Source: Salinicola rhizosphaerae
GTDB lineage: Bacteria > Pseudomonadota > Gammaproteobacteria > Pseudomonadales > Halomonadaceae
Direction: 5' to 3'
DNA length: 64,000 nucleotides
Assembly: GCF_014652715.1 (NCBI RefSeq)
Contig: NZ_BMZI01000005.1
Span: 159,551-223,550 of the forward strand
Shown here: positions 35,655 through 45,900 of the stretch, piece after piece
Position numbering within the stretch: position 1 is the stretch's first letter
Layout: each line of letters opens with the position of its first letter
Translations under genes and position numbers: made by a program
The notes under the pieces: model-generated
Databases searched by the model: none
What the model saw: only the letters and a program-made list of their open reading frames with translations
Told to the model about the DNA's origin: nothing

Positions 35655-36560
35655 ATGGATCTCACATCCGCCAACATGCAGGCGCTGTTCAGGGCCTACA
35701 ACACCAACTTCCAGCAGGGGTTCAGCTCGTTGGGTGACAACGGCTCGACCTTCGAGCAGTTCGCCACCATCGTGCCTTCCAGCACGGGCACCGAGCTTTA
35801 TCCGTGGCTGCGCGCACTGCCGCGCATGCGTGAGTGGCTGGGCGACCGCGTCATTCACAGCCTGGAAGGCGCGCAATTCGCGATCCGTAACCGCAAGTTC
35901 GAGCTGACCGAAGGCGTGAGCCGCGACAGCATCGAAGATGACACCTACGGGCTCTATGGCCCGATGATGCAGGAGATGGGCCGCTCCAGCCGCGAGCATC
36001 CCAACGAGCTGGTGGTCGAGACGCTGACCGCCAACCCGCTCTGCTACGACGGTCAGCAGCTGTTCGACAGCGACCACCCGGTGCTGGACAAGAACGGCCG
36101 CGAAAGCTCCGTCTCAAACGACATGGGTGGCACCGGCCCTGCCTGGTACGTGATGGACAACAGCCGCGCCGTGCGTGCGCTGATCTTCCAGCGCCGGCGC
36201 GACTACAACTTCCGCTCGATCACCAACCTGAACGACGGCGAAGTGTTCATGAAGGACCAATTCCTGTTCGGCGTGGACGCCCGCGTCAACGCCGGGCCGG
36301 GCCTCTGGCAGCTGATCGTGCGATCCAACCAGCCGTTCAACGCCGAGAACTACGAAGCGGCGCGCAAGCGGCTGACCACGCTCAAGGGTGACTACGAGCG
36401 CCCGCTGGCGCTGCGCCACACCCATACGATGGTACCCAACGGCCTGGAAGGACCGGCGCGCGCGGTACTCAACAACGCGATGAACGCCGCTGGTGCTACC
36501 AACCAGTGGGCCGGCACCTCTCAGCTGCTTCTCAACCCCTGGCTGCCGAGCGCCGCATAA
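35655..36560 (+). CDS. Major capsid protein (Mu gpT-like)
   Basis: A 301-residue major head subunit of the Mu T family. Typical parts are 'MQALFRAYNTNFQQGF', 'IVPSSTGTELYPWLRALPRMREWLGDR' and 'DSDHPV'. Hundreds of copies would form the icosahedral shell. Full length for the family and intact. GAGGACGACCGACG precedes the ATG. Confidence 0.95.
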   Translation: MDLTSANMQALFRAYNTNFQQGFSSLGDNGSTFEQFATIVPSSTGTELYPWLRALPRMREWLGDRVIHSLEGAQFAIRNRKFELTEGVSRDSIEDDTYGLYGPMMQEMGRSSREHPNELVVETLTANPLCYDGQQLFDSDHPVLDKNGRESSVSNDMGGTGPAWYVMDNSRAVRALIFQRRRDYNFRSITNLNDGEVFMKDQFLFGVDARVNAGPGLWQLIVRSNQPFNAENYEAARKRLTTLKGDYERPLALRHTHTMVPNGLEGPARAVLNNAMNAAGATNQWAGTSQLLLNPWLPSAA

Positions 36561-36598
36561 GCGGCGCCAGGCTGCCGTTCATCTGAGGAGAAAGCGAC

Positions 36599-37135
36599 AT
36601 GGCCACCACCAACCGTAAGCGTTCGACCAGTGCCAAAAGCACCGCGAAACCGGCTGAAGCCAAACCAACCGAGACCAAGACCGACCAGCCAGCCGTCGAA
36701 GGACCGAAGGCAACGCCGGAAGCCGGGGAATCGGCGGCAACGCCGACCGACGCCTCCCATTCGGTCAGCTCGCCCAGCCCGGTCAATCCGATCGAATCGG
36801 CCGCGCCTGGCGATAGCCAGGAGGCTGCGCCGTCAGAACAGGCGACCGTCACTGGCGACGGCTCGGGCGAAGCACTGCCTCCGGTCGATCTAGACGCCGG
36901 TGAGCGCACCGCCGCTGGCGTGAACGACGAAGACCAGGAAGAGATCCCGGCGCTGTTCATCCGCACACGCAAGCCAATCCTGCGCCGCCGGCGCTGCGGG
37001 CACGTGTTCACGCCGGAAGGTCACGGCATCGCGCTTTCTGGCCTGACGGCGAAGCAGATCGCGGCGTTCGAGGGCGACCCGACGCTGATCGTCGAGGAGT
37101 GCTCGTTCCCGGCCAAGCCGGACGAGGACGAGTAG
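36599..37135 (+). CDS. Mu gp35-like protein (HI1506/FluMu N-terminal type)
   Basis: A 178-residue protein. Residues 1-115 are a low-complexity tail rich in Pro, Ala, Ser and charged residues. Residues 120-178 form the conserved small domain ('ALFIRTRKPILRRRRCGHVFTPEGHGIAL', 'LTAKQIAAFEGDPTLIVEE'), as in Mu gp35 and Haemophilus HI1506-like proteins. The function is unknown. It ends 2 bp before the next ATG. Confidence 0.82.
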   Translation: MATTNRKRSTSAKSTAKPAEAKPTETKTDQPAVEGPKATPEAGESAATPTDASHSVSSPSPVNPIESAAPGDSQEAAPSEQATVTGDGSGEALPPVDLDAGERTAAGVNDEDQEEIPALFIRTRKPILRRRRCGHVFTPEGHGIALSGLTAKQIAAFEGDPTLIVEECSFPAKPDEDE

Positions 37136-37137
37136 CC

Positions 37138-37545
37138 ATGAGCTACGTCGATCAGGCGGCACTGGTCTCGCGTTTCGGCGAAGGCGAGCTGCGCGCCCTG
37201 GCGCCGGATGGTAGCGGCGGTATCGACGCCGGCACCGTGCAACGCGCCTGCGATGACGCGGCTGGCGAGATCGATGGACGCCTGGCCGCCGCCGGCATCG
37301 AGACGCCAATGGTGCCGGTACCGGGTTCGGTGGCCGCGATCGCTGCCGACATCGCCCGCTATCGGCTCTATGACGACCAGGTCAGCGACGCGGTGAAAGG
37401 CCGTTATGACGACGCCATGCGCTTTCTGCTCGGCGTCTCGCGCGGCGATATCAAGCTCGGCCAGGCCGCTACCGAGTCGCCCAGCTCTGCTGGCGACGTT
37501 CAGTTCAACGACAGCCGTCGCGTGTTTCGCGGCGGCGGATTCTGA
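37138..37545 (+). CDS. Head-tail connector (Mu gp36-like, DUF1320)
   Basis: A 135-residue protein of the DUF1320 family. It starts 'MSYVDQAALVSRFGEGELRAL' and contains 'VAAIAADIARYRLYDDQ', both typical. It probably forms the adaptor ring below the portal. The end 'NDSRRVFRGGGF' is also characteristic. Close spacing with both neighbours. Confidence 0.88.
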   Translation: MSYVDQAALVSRFGEGELRALAPDGSGGIDAGTVQRACDDAAGEIDGRLAAAGIETPMVPVPGSVAAIAADIARYRLYDDQVSDAVKGRYDDAMRFLLGVSRGDIKLGQAATESPSSAGDVQFNDSRRVFRGGGF

Positions 37546-37557
37546 GGAGTGCCGACC

Positions 37558-37842
37558 ATGGCCGCGAAACCCCAGCCCCAGGAAAAACAGGACGCCCCCA
37601 AGGCGACCGAAGAGCAGTCCACGGCGCCGGTCGACCAGAAAGCGCCCTACAAGCCCGCGCTGGTTCGCTTGCGAGTGCGAACGAAGCAGACCGGCGCCAA
37701 GCGGGCTGCGATCGGCCTGGTCTTCACCGGCAGCTGGCAGACCGTCGAGATCGCCAGGAACCACAGTGCCCACAAGGAGCTGTTGGCCAACGCCGGGCTC
37801 GTCGTCGAGCAGTTGCCGGCGTCAGGTAGCAAGACCAACTGA
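37558..37842 (+). CDS. Small protein between connector and tail terminator
   Basis: A 94-residue protein. A disordered N-terminus ('KPQPQEKQDAPKATEEQ') is followed by a small beta domain ('LVRLRVRTKQTGAKRAAIGL', 'GSWQTVEIARNH'). GAGGAG lies 8 bases before the ATG at 37558. Its position suggests a head-tail joining part, but no family is recognised. TGATG overlap with the next gene. Confidence 0.68.
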   Translation: MAAKPQPQEKQDAPKATEEQSTAPVDQKAPYKPALVRLRVRTKQTGAKRAAIGLVFTGSWQTVEIARNHSAHKELLANAGLVVEQLPASGSKTN

Positions 37843-38276
37843 TGTTGAGCCTGGAACCGTGGCTCGAGCGGCTGAACGGTGCCGCGCTGGGCGTGCAGCC
37901 CAGCCTGGCGGCGGACATCAAGGCCGCCCAGCAGGTCCGGGCCAACCCGAGCCTGTCTCTGGTCAACGGTCGCGAGCGCGTCACGCACCAGGAGCGCCAC
38001 CCGCGCACGCTGCACAAGGTGAGCTGCGAAGTAATGGTCGTGACCGGCGTGGCCCGCTTCGGTAGCGCGCGCTTTGGCACCGCCAAGGACCAGTTGGCGG
38101 ATCTGCGCCAGCCGGTGCTCTCGCAGCTCATCTACTGGCAGCCACCCGGCGCAGAGCTGCCGATTCGCTGGAACGGCGGGCAGCTGCTCGCCCTGACCGA
38201 CAGCGCCCTGTTCTGGGTCGATGTCGTCTCGACTGACTACTGGTGGACCGATCAACCGCAGGAGACAACCCCGTGA
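37842..38276 (+). CDS. Putative tail terminator protein
   Basis: A 144-residue protein directly before the tail tube gene, where siphophages have the terminator that caps the finished tail. Seen features: helical start ('LEPWLERLNGAALGVQPSL'), a beta pattern with 'RTLHKVSCEVMVVTGVA', and an aromatic end. The role is assigned mainly from position. Overlaps the tube start by 4 bp (GTGA). Confidence 0.62.
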   Translation: MLSLEPWLERLNGAALGVQPSLAADIKAAQQVRANPSLSLVNGRERVTHQERHPRTLHKVSCEVMVVTGVARFGSARFGTAKDQLADLRQPVLSQLIYWQPPGAELPIRWNGGQLLALTDSALFWVDVVSTDYWWTDQPQETTP

Positions 38277-39214
38277 GCAATCAACGTACCAATCGCCGCG
38301 TACTGCGCTTCGGCATCGAAGCGAGCTACAACGCAGACACCGTGCCGGACATGGCGGCAATCCTGCCGACCTCCATTGAGGTGACGCCGATGGCCGGTAA
38401 CGACATCGACCGCAGCTATATCCGGCCCTACTACGGCAACGCGCCGCAAGCGCCGGGCGAGAAGCACGTCCAGGTGCAGGTGGGCGTTGAGCTGACCACT
38501 TCCGGCGAGGCGGGCACGCCGCCGCCCTGGGGCGCACTGCTGCGCGCCTGTGGCTGGACCGAAACCATCGTCCCGGCGGATGGCGAGACACCCGCCCAGG
38601 TCGTCTACGCGCCGATCTCGGACTACGAAGACAGCGGCCGTTTCTACTGCCACGTCGACAAGAACCTACACGAGGGGCGCGGCGCGCGCGGTACGCCGCA
38701 GTTCACGCTGAACGCCGAGTCGATCCCGGCGCTCCAGGTCACGCTGATGGCGCTGATTCAGCCGGTGACCAACGTCGCGCTGCCGGAGGTGGATCTCACC
38801 CATTGGCCCAAGGCGCTGCCGATCAACACGCTCAATACCAAGCCCTTGAAGGTGTTTGGCGTCGCGTCGCCGTTCCAGTCGTTCTCGCTCGACATGAGCG
38901 CTCAGACGCGCCAACGCACCGTGGTCGGTGCCAACGACATCGCGATCACCGGGCGCCAGCCGAGCGGCTCGCTGACGATCGATGATCCCGGCGTCGCGGC
39001 CGTGAACTACTTCCAGCGTTCGCTCAACGTCGAGACCGGCGAGATCTCGCTGATCCACGGCACCGAGCCGGGCTCGATCATCGAGATCGTGATGCCTTCC
39101 TGCTCACTGGCCAGCCCGACCTACGCCGATGACCAGGGCGTGCAGATGCTCTCGATGAACTACCGGCCGGAGCCGGTCCAGGGTAACGACGAAGTCCGCC
39201 TCATCTGCCGCTAA
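38273..39214 (+). CDS. Tail tube protein (siphovirus type)
   Basis: A 313-residue protein. 'LRFGIEASYNADTVPDMAAIL', 'SYIRPYYGNAPQAPGEKHVQ' and 'GRQPSGSLTIDDPGVAAVNYF' are typical of major tail tube proteins of lambda-like and B3-like tails. It forms the stacked rings of the tail. No sheath gene precedes it, which is why the tail is judged non-contractile. I used the GTG at 38273, 8 bases after CAGGAG. Confidence 0.82.
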   Translation: MSNQRTNRRVLRFGIEASYNADTVPDMAAILPTSIEVTPMAGNDIDRSYIRPYYGNAPQAPGEKHVQVQVGVELTTSGEAGTPPPWGALLRACGWTETIVPADGETPAQVVYAPISDYEDSGRFYCHVDKNLHEGRGARGTPQFTLNAESIPALQVTLMALIQPVTNVALPEVDLTHWPKALPINTLNTKPLKVFGVASPFQSFSLDMSAQTRQRTVVGANDIAITGRQPSGSLTIDDPGVAAVNYFQRSLNVETGEISLIHGTEPGSIIEIVMPSCSLASPTYADDQGVQMLSMNYRPEPVQGNDEVRLICR

Positions 39215-39284
39215 GCGCGGCGCTTTTTTCCAACCAGCCCGAAGCCGCTGGCAGTCAGCGGCTTGCTTATCCGAATCAGGAGCC

Positions 39285-39614
39285 ATGCCCGTGTTCAAGG
39301 TCAATCGCAACCGCACTTACCCGTACTCCGTCACCGCCACTGTCTTCGACGCCGAGGGCAAGGAACAAACCGGCAAATTCAAGGCGCACTTCAAGGTGCT
39401 GCCGCACGACCAAGCCCGCGAAATGCCGGAAGACACCACACTGCTGGATGCCGTGCTGACCGGCGTCAGTGAGATCGAGATCGGCGGCGAAGATGGCCAG
39501 CCGCTCGCCGGTAACGAGCTGCTCGACGCGGTGAAGAACGATCCCGCGCTCTCCGCTGCCACGGTCGGCGCCTATCACGAGTCGATCGCAAAAAAGAACC
39601 GGCCCAGAACCTGA
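39285..39614 (+). CDS. Tail assembly chaperone G (short product)
   Basis: A 109-residue protein ending in a TGA 15 bases after a slippery site. It holds a small beta domain ('YPYSVTATVFDAEGKEQTGK') and a helical end. Such G proteins coat the tape measure during tail assembly. The ATG follows CAGGAG. A fraction of ribosomes should shift to make the GT product. Confidence 0.85.
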   Translation: MPVFKVNRNRTYPYSVTATVFDAEGKEQTGKFKAHFKVLPHDQAREMPEDTTLLDAVLTGVSEIEIGGEDGQPLAGNELLDAVKNDPALSAATVGAYHESIAKKNRPRT

Positions 39615-39973
39615 TAGACGCCGGCCGCTTCTGGGCCGGTGGTGGCCGGGCTTCTCGCTCGGAAGCCGAGTTTCGCGCGGAGGCAGCGGAGCTCGGCGTT
39701 CGTCTGCCGGATGAACCAGACGATCAGGACGAATCGTCTACCGACGAATTCGAGGTACTACCGGAGAACTGGGTCGCGCTGGAGCTGTTCCTCGACTGCT
39801 CGACCCAATGGCGCCAGGCCCCGATGGGTGGCCTGACCGGGCTGGATTACAGCGCGGTTTACGTGGTCATGCAGATCCACGCTGTGCCACCCGACGAAGG
39901 CCGCGACCGCCTACAACAGATCCGGCTGCTCGAGCGCGGCGCGCTCAATGAGATGAACAAGGCGAAAGGCTAG
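39285..39973 (+). CDS. Tail assembly chaperone GT (programmed -1 frameshift product)
   Basis: Reading shifts -1 at the heptamer A AAA AAG (39590-39596). The first 104 codons are those of G; codons continue from 39596 in the other frame for 125 more, giving about 229 residues and ending at TAG 39971-39973, immediately before the tape measure ATG. The T part ('RFWAGGGRASRSEAEFRAEA', 'APMGGLTGLDYSAVYVVMQI') is like the DUF1799 tail proteins, which lack their own start. The G:GT ratio is normally important for tail assembly. Confidence 0.88.
39590..39639 (+). promoter_or_regulatory. Frameshift signal: slippery heptamer plus hairpin
   Basis: A AAA AAG at 39590-39596 is in the correct phase (GCA AAA AAG). 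A perfect 11-bp stem follows: CCGGCCCAGAA at 39599-39609 and TTCTGGGCCGG at 39629-39639. The spacer is only 2 nt, shorter than usual, so the lowest pairs are probably melted when the ribosome pauses. The TGA of the G frame lies in the loop. Confidence 0.88.
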
Positions 39974-42900
39974 ATGGCTGACAACCTCACTCTCAAAGTC
40001 ACCCTGCGCGGGGATGGTCGCCATCTCTCCGGCACGCTGCGTGACGCCTCCGGTGAGGTCCGCGAGTTCGGGGCGACATCTGATCGCTCAGGGCGTCAGT
40101 CATCGGCCGCTTTCGATCGTACCGGCCGCAGCGTGCGCGGTGTCAATCGTGAGGTCACGGAACTCAACCGTGTCAGCGACCTCGCCCGCAACTCGCTGCT
40201 CGCCCTGGGTGGGGCGATTTCGGTTCGTGAGGTAATCGGCTATTCGGACGCATGGACCAATACCACCAACCAAATTCGCACGGTCTCGGACAGCAACGAG
40301 CGACTGATCGCCAGCCAACAACGGCTGATGGCGATCGCCAATGACACCCGAACATCCTACGAGTCCACCGCCAACCTCTATGCCCGCCTGACCCGAGCGA
40401 CAACCAAGCTCAATCTCGGCTATGAGCGCACTTATAGCCTGGTCGAGACGATCAATAAGTCGTTCGCGGTTTCCGGTGCCACCGCAGAGGAAGCGTCTGC
40501 CGCGATCGTACAGTTGTCCCAGGGGTTGGCTGCTGGCGCCCTGCGTGGAGATGAGTTCAATTCCGTCTCGGAGCAAGCCCCGGCGATCATGTACGCAATC
40601 GCTGACTCGCTGAACATGACGCTCGGCGAGCTGCGTGAGTTCGCCGCATCCGGTGGCATCACCGCAGAGATCGTCGTCAACGCGCTGGAAAAGGCCAGCG
40701 CGGCGATCGATGAGACCTTCGGCGGGTCGATTGCCTCGTTTGGCCAGAAGATGGCCGTAGCTCGCAACGAGATGATCCAGTGGGTGGGAACCAGTGATCA
40801 AGTCAGCGGCGCTGTCCACCTCACGGGCGATGCCGTGCTCGGCCTGGTCGGTCATATGGACGAGCTGGTCACTATCGGTACGCTGCTTGCCACCCTCTAC
40901 GGCGCTCGAGTCGCGGGGGCGCTGGCCAGCTCGGCGGCAGGATACGCAGCCCGCACCGTTGCCACCGTCCGTGATACCCAAGCCCAACGTGATGCATCCG
41001 CCGCCGAAGCGGGTCGCCAACTGGCTCTGGCCCGCACGGCGGCGGCGGAGAAGACGGCGGAGGCCAACAACGCCTCGTTGGCCGCACGCCGAGCTCTTTC
41101 CGCCCGTCAGGACGCGGCCAACAACGCCGCCAACCTCGCCCAGGTAAGGGCCTCGCTGGTTGCGGAGCGTGAGCTGGAAGCGCAGCGGTTACGGGCGCAA
41201 ATTTCCGCGACCGGTCGCCAGCGCTCGATCGCTCGGATGGCGGAGCTGCGACGTTCCGAGATGCTGGTCACGACCCAGCTAACCGCCGCCAACGCGAAGT
41301 TGACTCAGACAGAAGCGGCAGTAACTTCCGCCAGTCGCGCGGCGACCTTGGCCTCGGCTGAACATGCGGCTGCAACGCGAGCGGCAACCGTGGCCCAAGG
41401 GGCATACACAGGGGCGATGCGTGCCTCTAGCGCTGCCGCTACCACGATGGCCGCAGCAGCGCGAGGCGCCTCGGCGGCGCTGGCTTTGATCGGTGGCCCC
41501 GCTGGCGCTGCCCTGATTGCCGTGGGTGCGCTTTACGCCTTCCGGGAAGAACTGGGCTTCGTCAGCAAGAAAGCCAATGACGCGAAGACGAAAGTCGATC
41601 AGCTAACCGGCAGTCTGGATGGTCTGACCGAGGCACAGGTCCGCAACAAGCGAGCGTCGCTGGTGCAGGATCTGGTCGAGGCCCGGATCGAAGCCGAGAA
41701 GCTGCAGAAGCAGTTCTCGGCGCTGGAGAAGCAGAACCGCGACCAGATGATCACCAACCAGGGCCGAGCCGGCTCGGCCTGGTTTGAACGCCAGAAGCTG
41801 AGCCCGCAGCTGGCGGAGGCGAAGTCCGTCGTCGCGACCCTCCAGCAAGGCCTCGACGACTTCGATGAGCAGGTCGCTCGCATCCGGACCTCGGCGACAT
41901 CCGGGGTCAAGATCTTCAAGACGCTGGATCAGTGGCTGTTCGATACCGGCGAGACGGCTGACCAGACGTCTACCTCGGTCGCAAGCCTGGCTAAGCAGAC
42001 GAGCGCCTATGACAACGCCCTGCAGGGCTTGGTCGATAAGCTCGACCCGGTCGCCAAGTCACAGCGCGACTTCCAGGCAGACACGCAGCTGCTCAACCAG
42101 GCGGTGTCTCAGGGCGCCATCACGTTCGACCGCTATTTCGAGCTGGTCGACAAACTCCAGTTGGCCTACCAGAACGCCGGCGATGCCGCCCAGGTCTATG
42201 GCCTGGACGGCAGCAACGCGGCGGAGACGGTCACGCGCGAAATGACCGTGCTCGAGACGACGCTCAAGCGCAGCCTGGAGCGCACCGACGACGCCTTCGT
42301 CGACTTCTGGGAGAACGTGATCAGCGGCAGCAAGAACACGTTCGATGCGTTCAAGCAGGTCGCGATCTCGACGCTGGCCGAAATCATCCACGCCTACACC
42401 ACGCGCAAGATCACCGCGTCTCTGGGGCTATCGCTCGCCGGTACCGGTACGGCCGCCGCCGATGGCATGGGCGGTCTCGGCGGTGACGGTATGGATCTCA
42501 CCAGTCTGGGCAAGACGATCTACCAGGGCATCACCGACGGCTTCGGAGCGATCAACTGGACCGGGGCCCCGACCGGCGCGACGTCTTACGCTCAAGGCTT
42601 TGGCTCCCAAGTCGCAACTGGCGGCGGACAGTTCGGCGGCTCCTTCTCCAACTTCAGCGGTATGAATGGCGTCGCATCCTTGGGGGCCGGTTATGTAGGC
42701 AGCCAGGTCGGGACGAAGCTGGGATCATCACTGTTCGGTAAGCAGGCCAACTCACAATGGGGCTCCACCATCGGTGGCGCGATCGGCACCTACTTTGGCG
42801 GTCCGATCGGGGCGTTCGCCGGCTCGACACTGGGCGGGATGGTCGATTCGCTGTTCGGTTCCGGTCGCAAGGCAAAGGTCAAAGGCTGGCAAGGCGGGCT

Positions 42901-45900
42901 GGGCTCCAACGGCGACAACGAGTATCGCGATTACCACGCGGATACGGCATTTGGCACATTCACGATCCTCGACAAGGTCAAGACCGAGCCCGAGGACATT
43001 CTCAACATGCTCGACGCGTTCGAACAGATCGATGGCGTGCTGTCGGACGCGATGACCGAGGTGCAGCGCAAGGCCGTCACCGACGACTTCGCCTCCGGCT
43101 GGAAGATCAACGAGTCGAACGTCGGCGAGGTGTTCGCAAAGCGCTATGAGCGGCTGTTACGCACGCTGGATGGCCAAGCATCCGACGGCGTCGAGAAAGC
43201 GCTGCTCGAGCGCGTGCCGGAACTCACGAATGACAATACCGAGGAGTGGTCGACCGCACTGGCCGGCGCATTGCAGCTCAACAAGCTGATCGATGGGCTG
43301 TCGGGGAACGTTCGTGCCTATGCCTCGCAAGTCGTCGAAGATACGAACCTCTCCATCGACGACGCGCTCTCCCAGATTACCGCCGGCGTCTCGGCCCACG
43401 CCGCCGTCTCCGCGATCGCGGATGAGCTCAACCTGACCTTCGACAAGATGGGCGATCAGGCCGTCGAGGCGTCGCTGGATCTCGCTCAGCTCACGGGCGG
43501 GCTGGAGAACCTGCAAAGCCAGGCTCAGACCTACTATCAAAATTTCTTCACCGATGCCGAGCGCCAGCAACGTACGATCGAGCAGCTAACCCCGGTGCTC
43601 CAGACCGTGGGGCTCTCCGCCGCCTCGACCCGCGAACAGTTCCGCGATGTCGTGGAATCGCTCGACCTAAATACCGAAGCTGGCCGCGAGACCTACGCCG
43701 AGTTGATGGGCGTCGCCGGCGCCTTCGCCGAGATCTCCGGTCCGATCCAGGAGACGACACAGTCGCTAGAGGATCTGCAGGCGGCCGCCAAGTCGCAGGT
43801 CGAGAGTGCCAAAGACGCCGTGCGCCAGGCGTATGAGACCTTCGCCAGCCAGGCCTTCGATCAGCAGGTCGCGCTCTTGCAGCTCGCCGGTCGCGACCAG
43901 GAGGCACTGAACCTGCAGCGCCAGCAGGAGCTGGACACGATCGACGAGAGCCTGCGACCGATCCAGGAGCGCATCTGGGCATTGCAAGACGAGCAGTCCG
44001 CGCTCCAGGACGCCCGCCAGGCCAGCGCCGATTACCGCTCCGCGCTCGAGCAGGCCTCGAGCCAGCTCGACGGCACCCTGGGCAATATCAGCGCCTGGAT
44101 CGACCAGCAGACCGCCACTGGCGGCTCACCAGGTGTGAACCTGCAGGAAGCCCAGGCCCAATTCGCGCGCCAGTTGGCACTCGCCGAGAACGGCGACCGC
44201 GACGCGCTCAACTCGATTACCCAGTACGCCGACCGCTACCAGCAGGCCGGTCAGTCGTACTACGGCTCGGGCTCCGGCTATCAACGCATCCGCGATGAGA
44301 TCCTCGACGCTCTGGGTGAGCTACCTGACCAGGTGTCTGCCGAGGAGTACATTGCCGACGAGATCAAGCAGGCGCTGATCGAGCAGACCGACGGCATCAC
44401 GACGAAGCTCGCCGATGTGCTGCGTGGAGATAACCCGGCCTCCATCGGTGCCGAACTGGCTGGCTACTTCGCCACCCTGGCCGGCGGTATCGACGGCGTG
44501 CTGACCCGCGACCAGCTCAAGCTGGTGATGAACGGCAAGGCCACCGATCGTCAGCTCGACGCCATGATCCGGGCGCTCGACCTGAACGGCGACGACATCG
44601 TCTCTGGACTGGAATCCGTCATCGTTGCCGGCATGCCCACGGACGCGACTCTGGCCAACGTGCTCGGCTCTCAACTGCGCGCCAACGGCAACAAGGCGCT
44701 GACGGAGCGCCAGGTGCGTTCCGCGCTCTCTCCGATCGCGACCGATGCCGAGATCCAGGCGCTGATCCGCGCCACCGACACCAACGGCGACGGCCTGCTG
44801 GATGCGCAGGAAGTCGCCAACGCCCGGCTCGGCGGGCTGGCACGTGGCATCGGCGGCGCGCTGAATCCGATGTTCGACAAGATCGACTCGTCGCTGGACG
44901 GGCTGATCGATTACGGAGAATTCGGGAAGTATTTCAAAGGACTGGCCAGCGATTCGCAGCTGAAGCAGATCTTTCGTCAGCTCGACACGGACGGTGATGG
45001 CCAGATATCGGCGCTAGAGGCGGTGAAGGCATCGACCGACAAGGTGGGCAACAACACCGGGTCGATCGAAGAACGTTCGCTCGAACAGCTCGAGCGACTC
45101 ACAAACCTGACGTCTGAGATGGCGCGCAGCACCGACCAGTTCATTACCCTCAACTCGAACATGGTTTCACTCCGCGACGCGATCGGTGCACTGGGCGTGG
45201 CGCAGGAAGAGCTGGCGCGGATCGAGAAGGCCCGGCAGGAAGCCGAGGCAGCGGCCAAGCAGCGCGCCGAGCTCGAGCGCCAGCTCACCAGCATCGAGTC
45301 GAAGCTGGACCGTGAGCAGTCCCGCTACGACGATGCGGACCAGACCCGGCTTGGCCTCTACGAAGACCGAAGCGCGGCCGCCTACAAGGAGAACCGGTTC
45401 AGCGCAGCGTCCTCCTCGTTCGATGACATGGATCGCTCCTATAAGGGCTATACCGGCTACATCGGTGACGAGAACGCCTGGTATGACGGAGGCCTCAAAA
45501 CCTCGGGGAACAGTGCCGAAAAGCACAACGTCGGTAAGCTTTGGTACTCGATGAAGGACTTCATCGATCTCTACCAATCCCAGACCGGTAAAGGCGACTA
45601 CAAGCAGTTGGCGTTGGACGAGACCGACTGGTATGGCGTCGGCGATTCCCGTAACCGCTACGAGATCGAGTACGGCGGCAAGACCTACAAGGCCGGTTAC
45701 GACTCCAACGGCGTGCAAGACTTGGATGATGTCTGGACGGAGATGCAGAAAGCTCTGAACAGCTACTACGGCACCTCGTTCGACTACAAGGCCATAGATA
45801 GCGTCTCCGACATCAACCGCGACCTGGATCGATTCGGCGACGTCATGGACGACGCCAAGAACGATATCCGCGACTACCAGAAACAGATCGACAAGCTGGC

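Noticed and set aside
37647-38591. Antisense open frames across the tail terminator region
   Set aside because: Arg/Ala-rich shadow frames; the sense genes form a coupled chain.
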